From: Deinococcus sp. YIM 134068
GTDB lineage: Bacteria; Deinococcota; Deinococci; Deinococcales; Deinococcaceae
Length of the DNA stretch: 5,205 nt
Assembly (NCBI RefSeq): GCF_036543075.1
Contig: NZ_JAZHPF010000046.1
Coordinates: forward strand, 1-5,205
Direction of reading: 5' to 3'
Under the pieces are notes generated by a model, which was not told the origin of the DNA, searched no databases, and saw only the letters and a list, made by a program, of their open reading frames with translations. Position numbers and translations under genes: made by a program. Positions 5,130 through 5,205 of the stretch are shown one piece after another. Every line of letters starts with the position of its first letter. The stretch's first letter is position 1.

Positions 5130-5205
5130 CCCACCGCACCACCCACAGCGCCGAGTTCAAGCGTTACGTCCGGAGGGCGCGCCCGAACCAGGGGCAACAT
5201 CACCG
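5126..5205 (+). CDS. 5' end of an unidentified gene (partial)
   Basis: The ATG at 5126-5128 follows an excellent ribosome binding site and overlaps the TGA of the preceding gene (ATGA at 5126-5129), which favours translational coupling. Twenty-six codons are visible before the window ends: MTHRTTHSAEFKRYV, then RRARPNQGQHH. The stretch is basic and hydrophilic, without a signal peptide or a recognised motif. It is probably co-transcribed with the two membrane-protein genes upstream. Too little is present for a functional call. Confidence 0.55.
   Translation, partial: MTHRTTHSAEFKRYVRRARPNQGQHH

Noticed and set aside
1..5205. CRISPR array, tRNA, rRNA, phage or toxin-antitoxin modules
   Set aside because: No spaced direct repeats, no cloverleaf-like sequence or rRNA motif, and no protein pattern of these systems were seen on either strand.

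Overview
The window looks like chromosomal DNA of a GC-rich bacterium, most likely a Deinococcus or close relative. That guess rests on three things: strong G/C preference at third codon positions in the intact genes, a start codon about 7 nt downstream of a TANNNT-type -10 box with no Shine-Dalgarno sequence (the leaderless pattern common in Deinococcus), and a pile-up of IS5, IS3 and IS1182 family elements. It is an inference; no rRNA or phylogenetic marker is present.

Layout, left to right. Bases 1-63 are probably the tail of a + strand gene, followed at 67-95 by a hairpin that would serve as its terminator. From about 128 to 3482 the window is a graveyard of insertion sequences: the first 74 codons of an IS5-family transposase (+); a complete but dead IS3-family element at 414-1628 (genes on -, both ends recognisable as inverted repeats); a 140-bp remnant of unknown origin at 1629-1768; and a complete but dead IS1182-family element at 1769-3482 (transposase on -, 25-bp terminal inverted repeats). 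Each transposase is inactivated in its own way: truncation (IS5); one base too many in orfA plus a frameshift, an inferred in-frame deletion and an amber codon in orfB (IS3); two in-frame stop codons (IS1182).

From 3483 to the end lies ordinary + strand housekeeping DNA: an intact 432-residue DUF21/CBS/CorC-HlyC membrane protein (3540-4838), a small membrane protein that seems to change frame at a run of six G (4858-5129), and the start of a further gene at 5126 whose ATG overlaps the preceding stop codon. The short spacing (about 10-20 bp, then a 4-bp ATGA overlap) suggests one co-transcribed unit. Its promoter probably lies in the 57 bp left between the IS1182 end and the GTG start at 3540.

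I looked for an undescribed system and do not see one. The most interesting points are the G6-tract frame change, the leaderless start next to an IS end, the mismatched flanks of the IS3 copy (which suggest an IS-mediated rearrangement), and the otherwise intact IS1182 transposase interrupted only by two stop codons.
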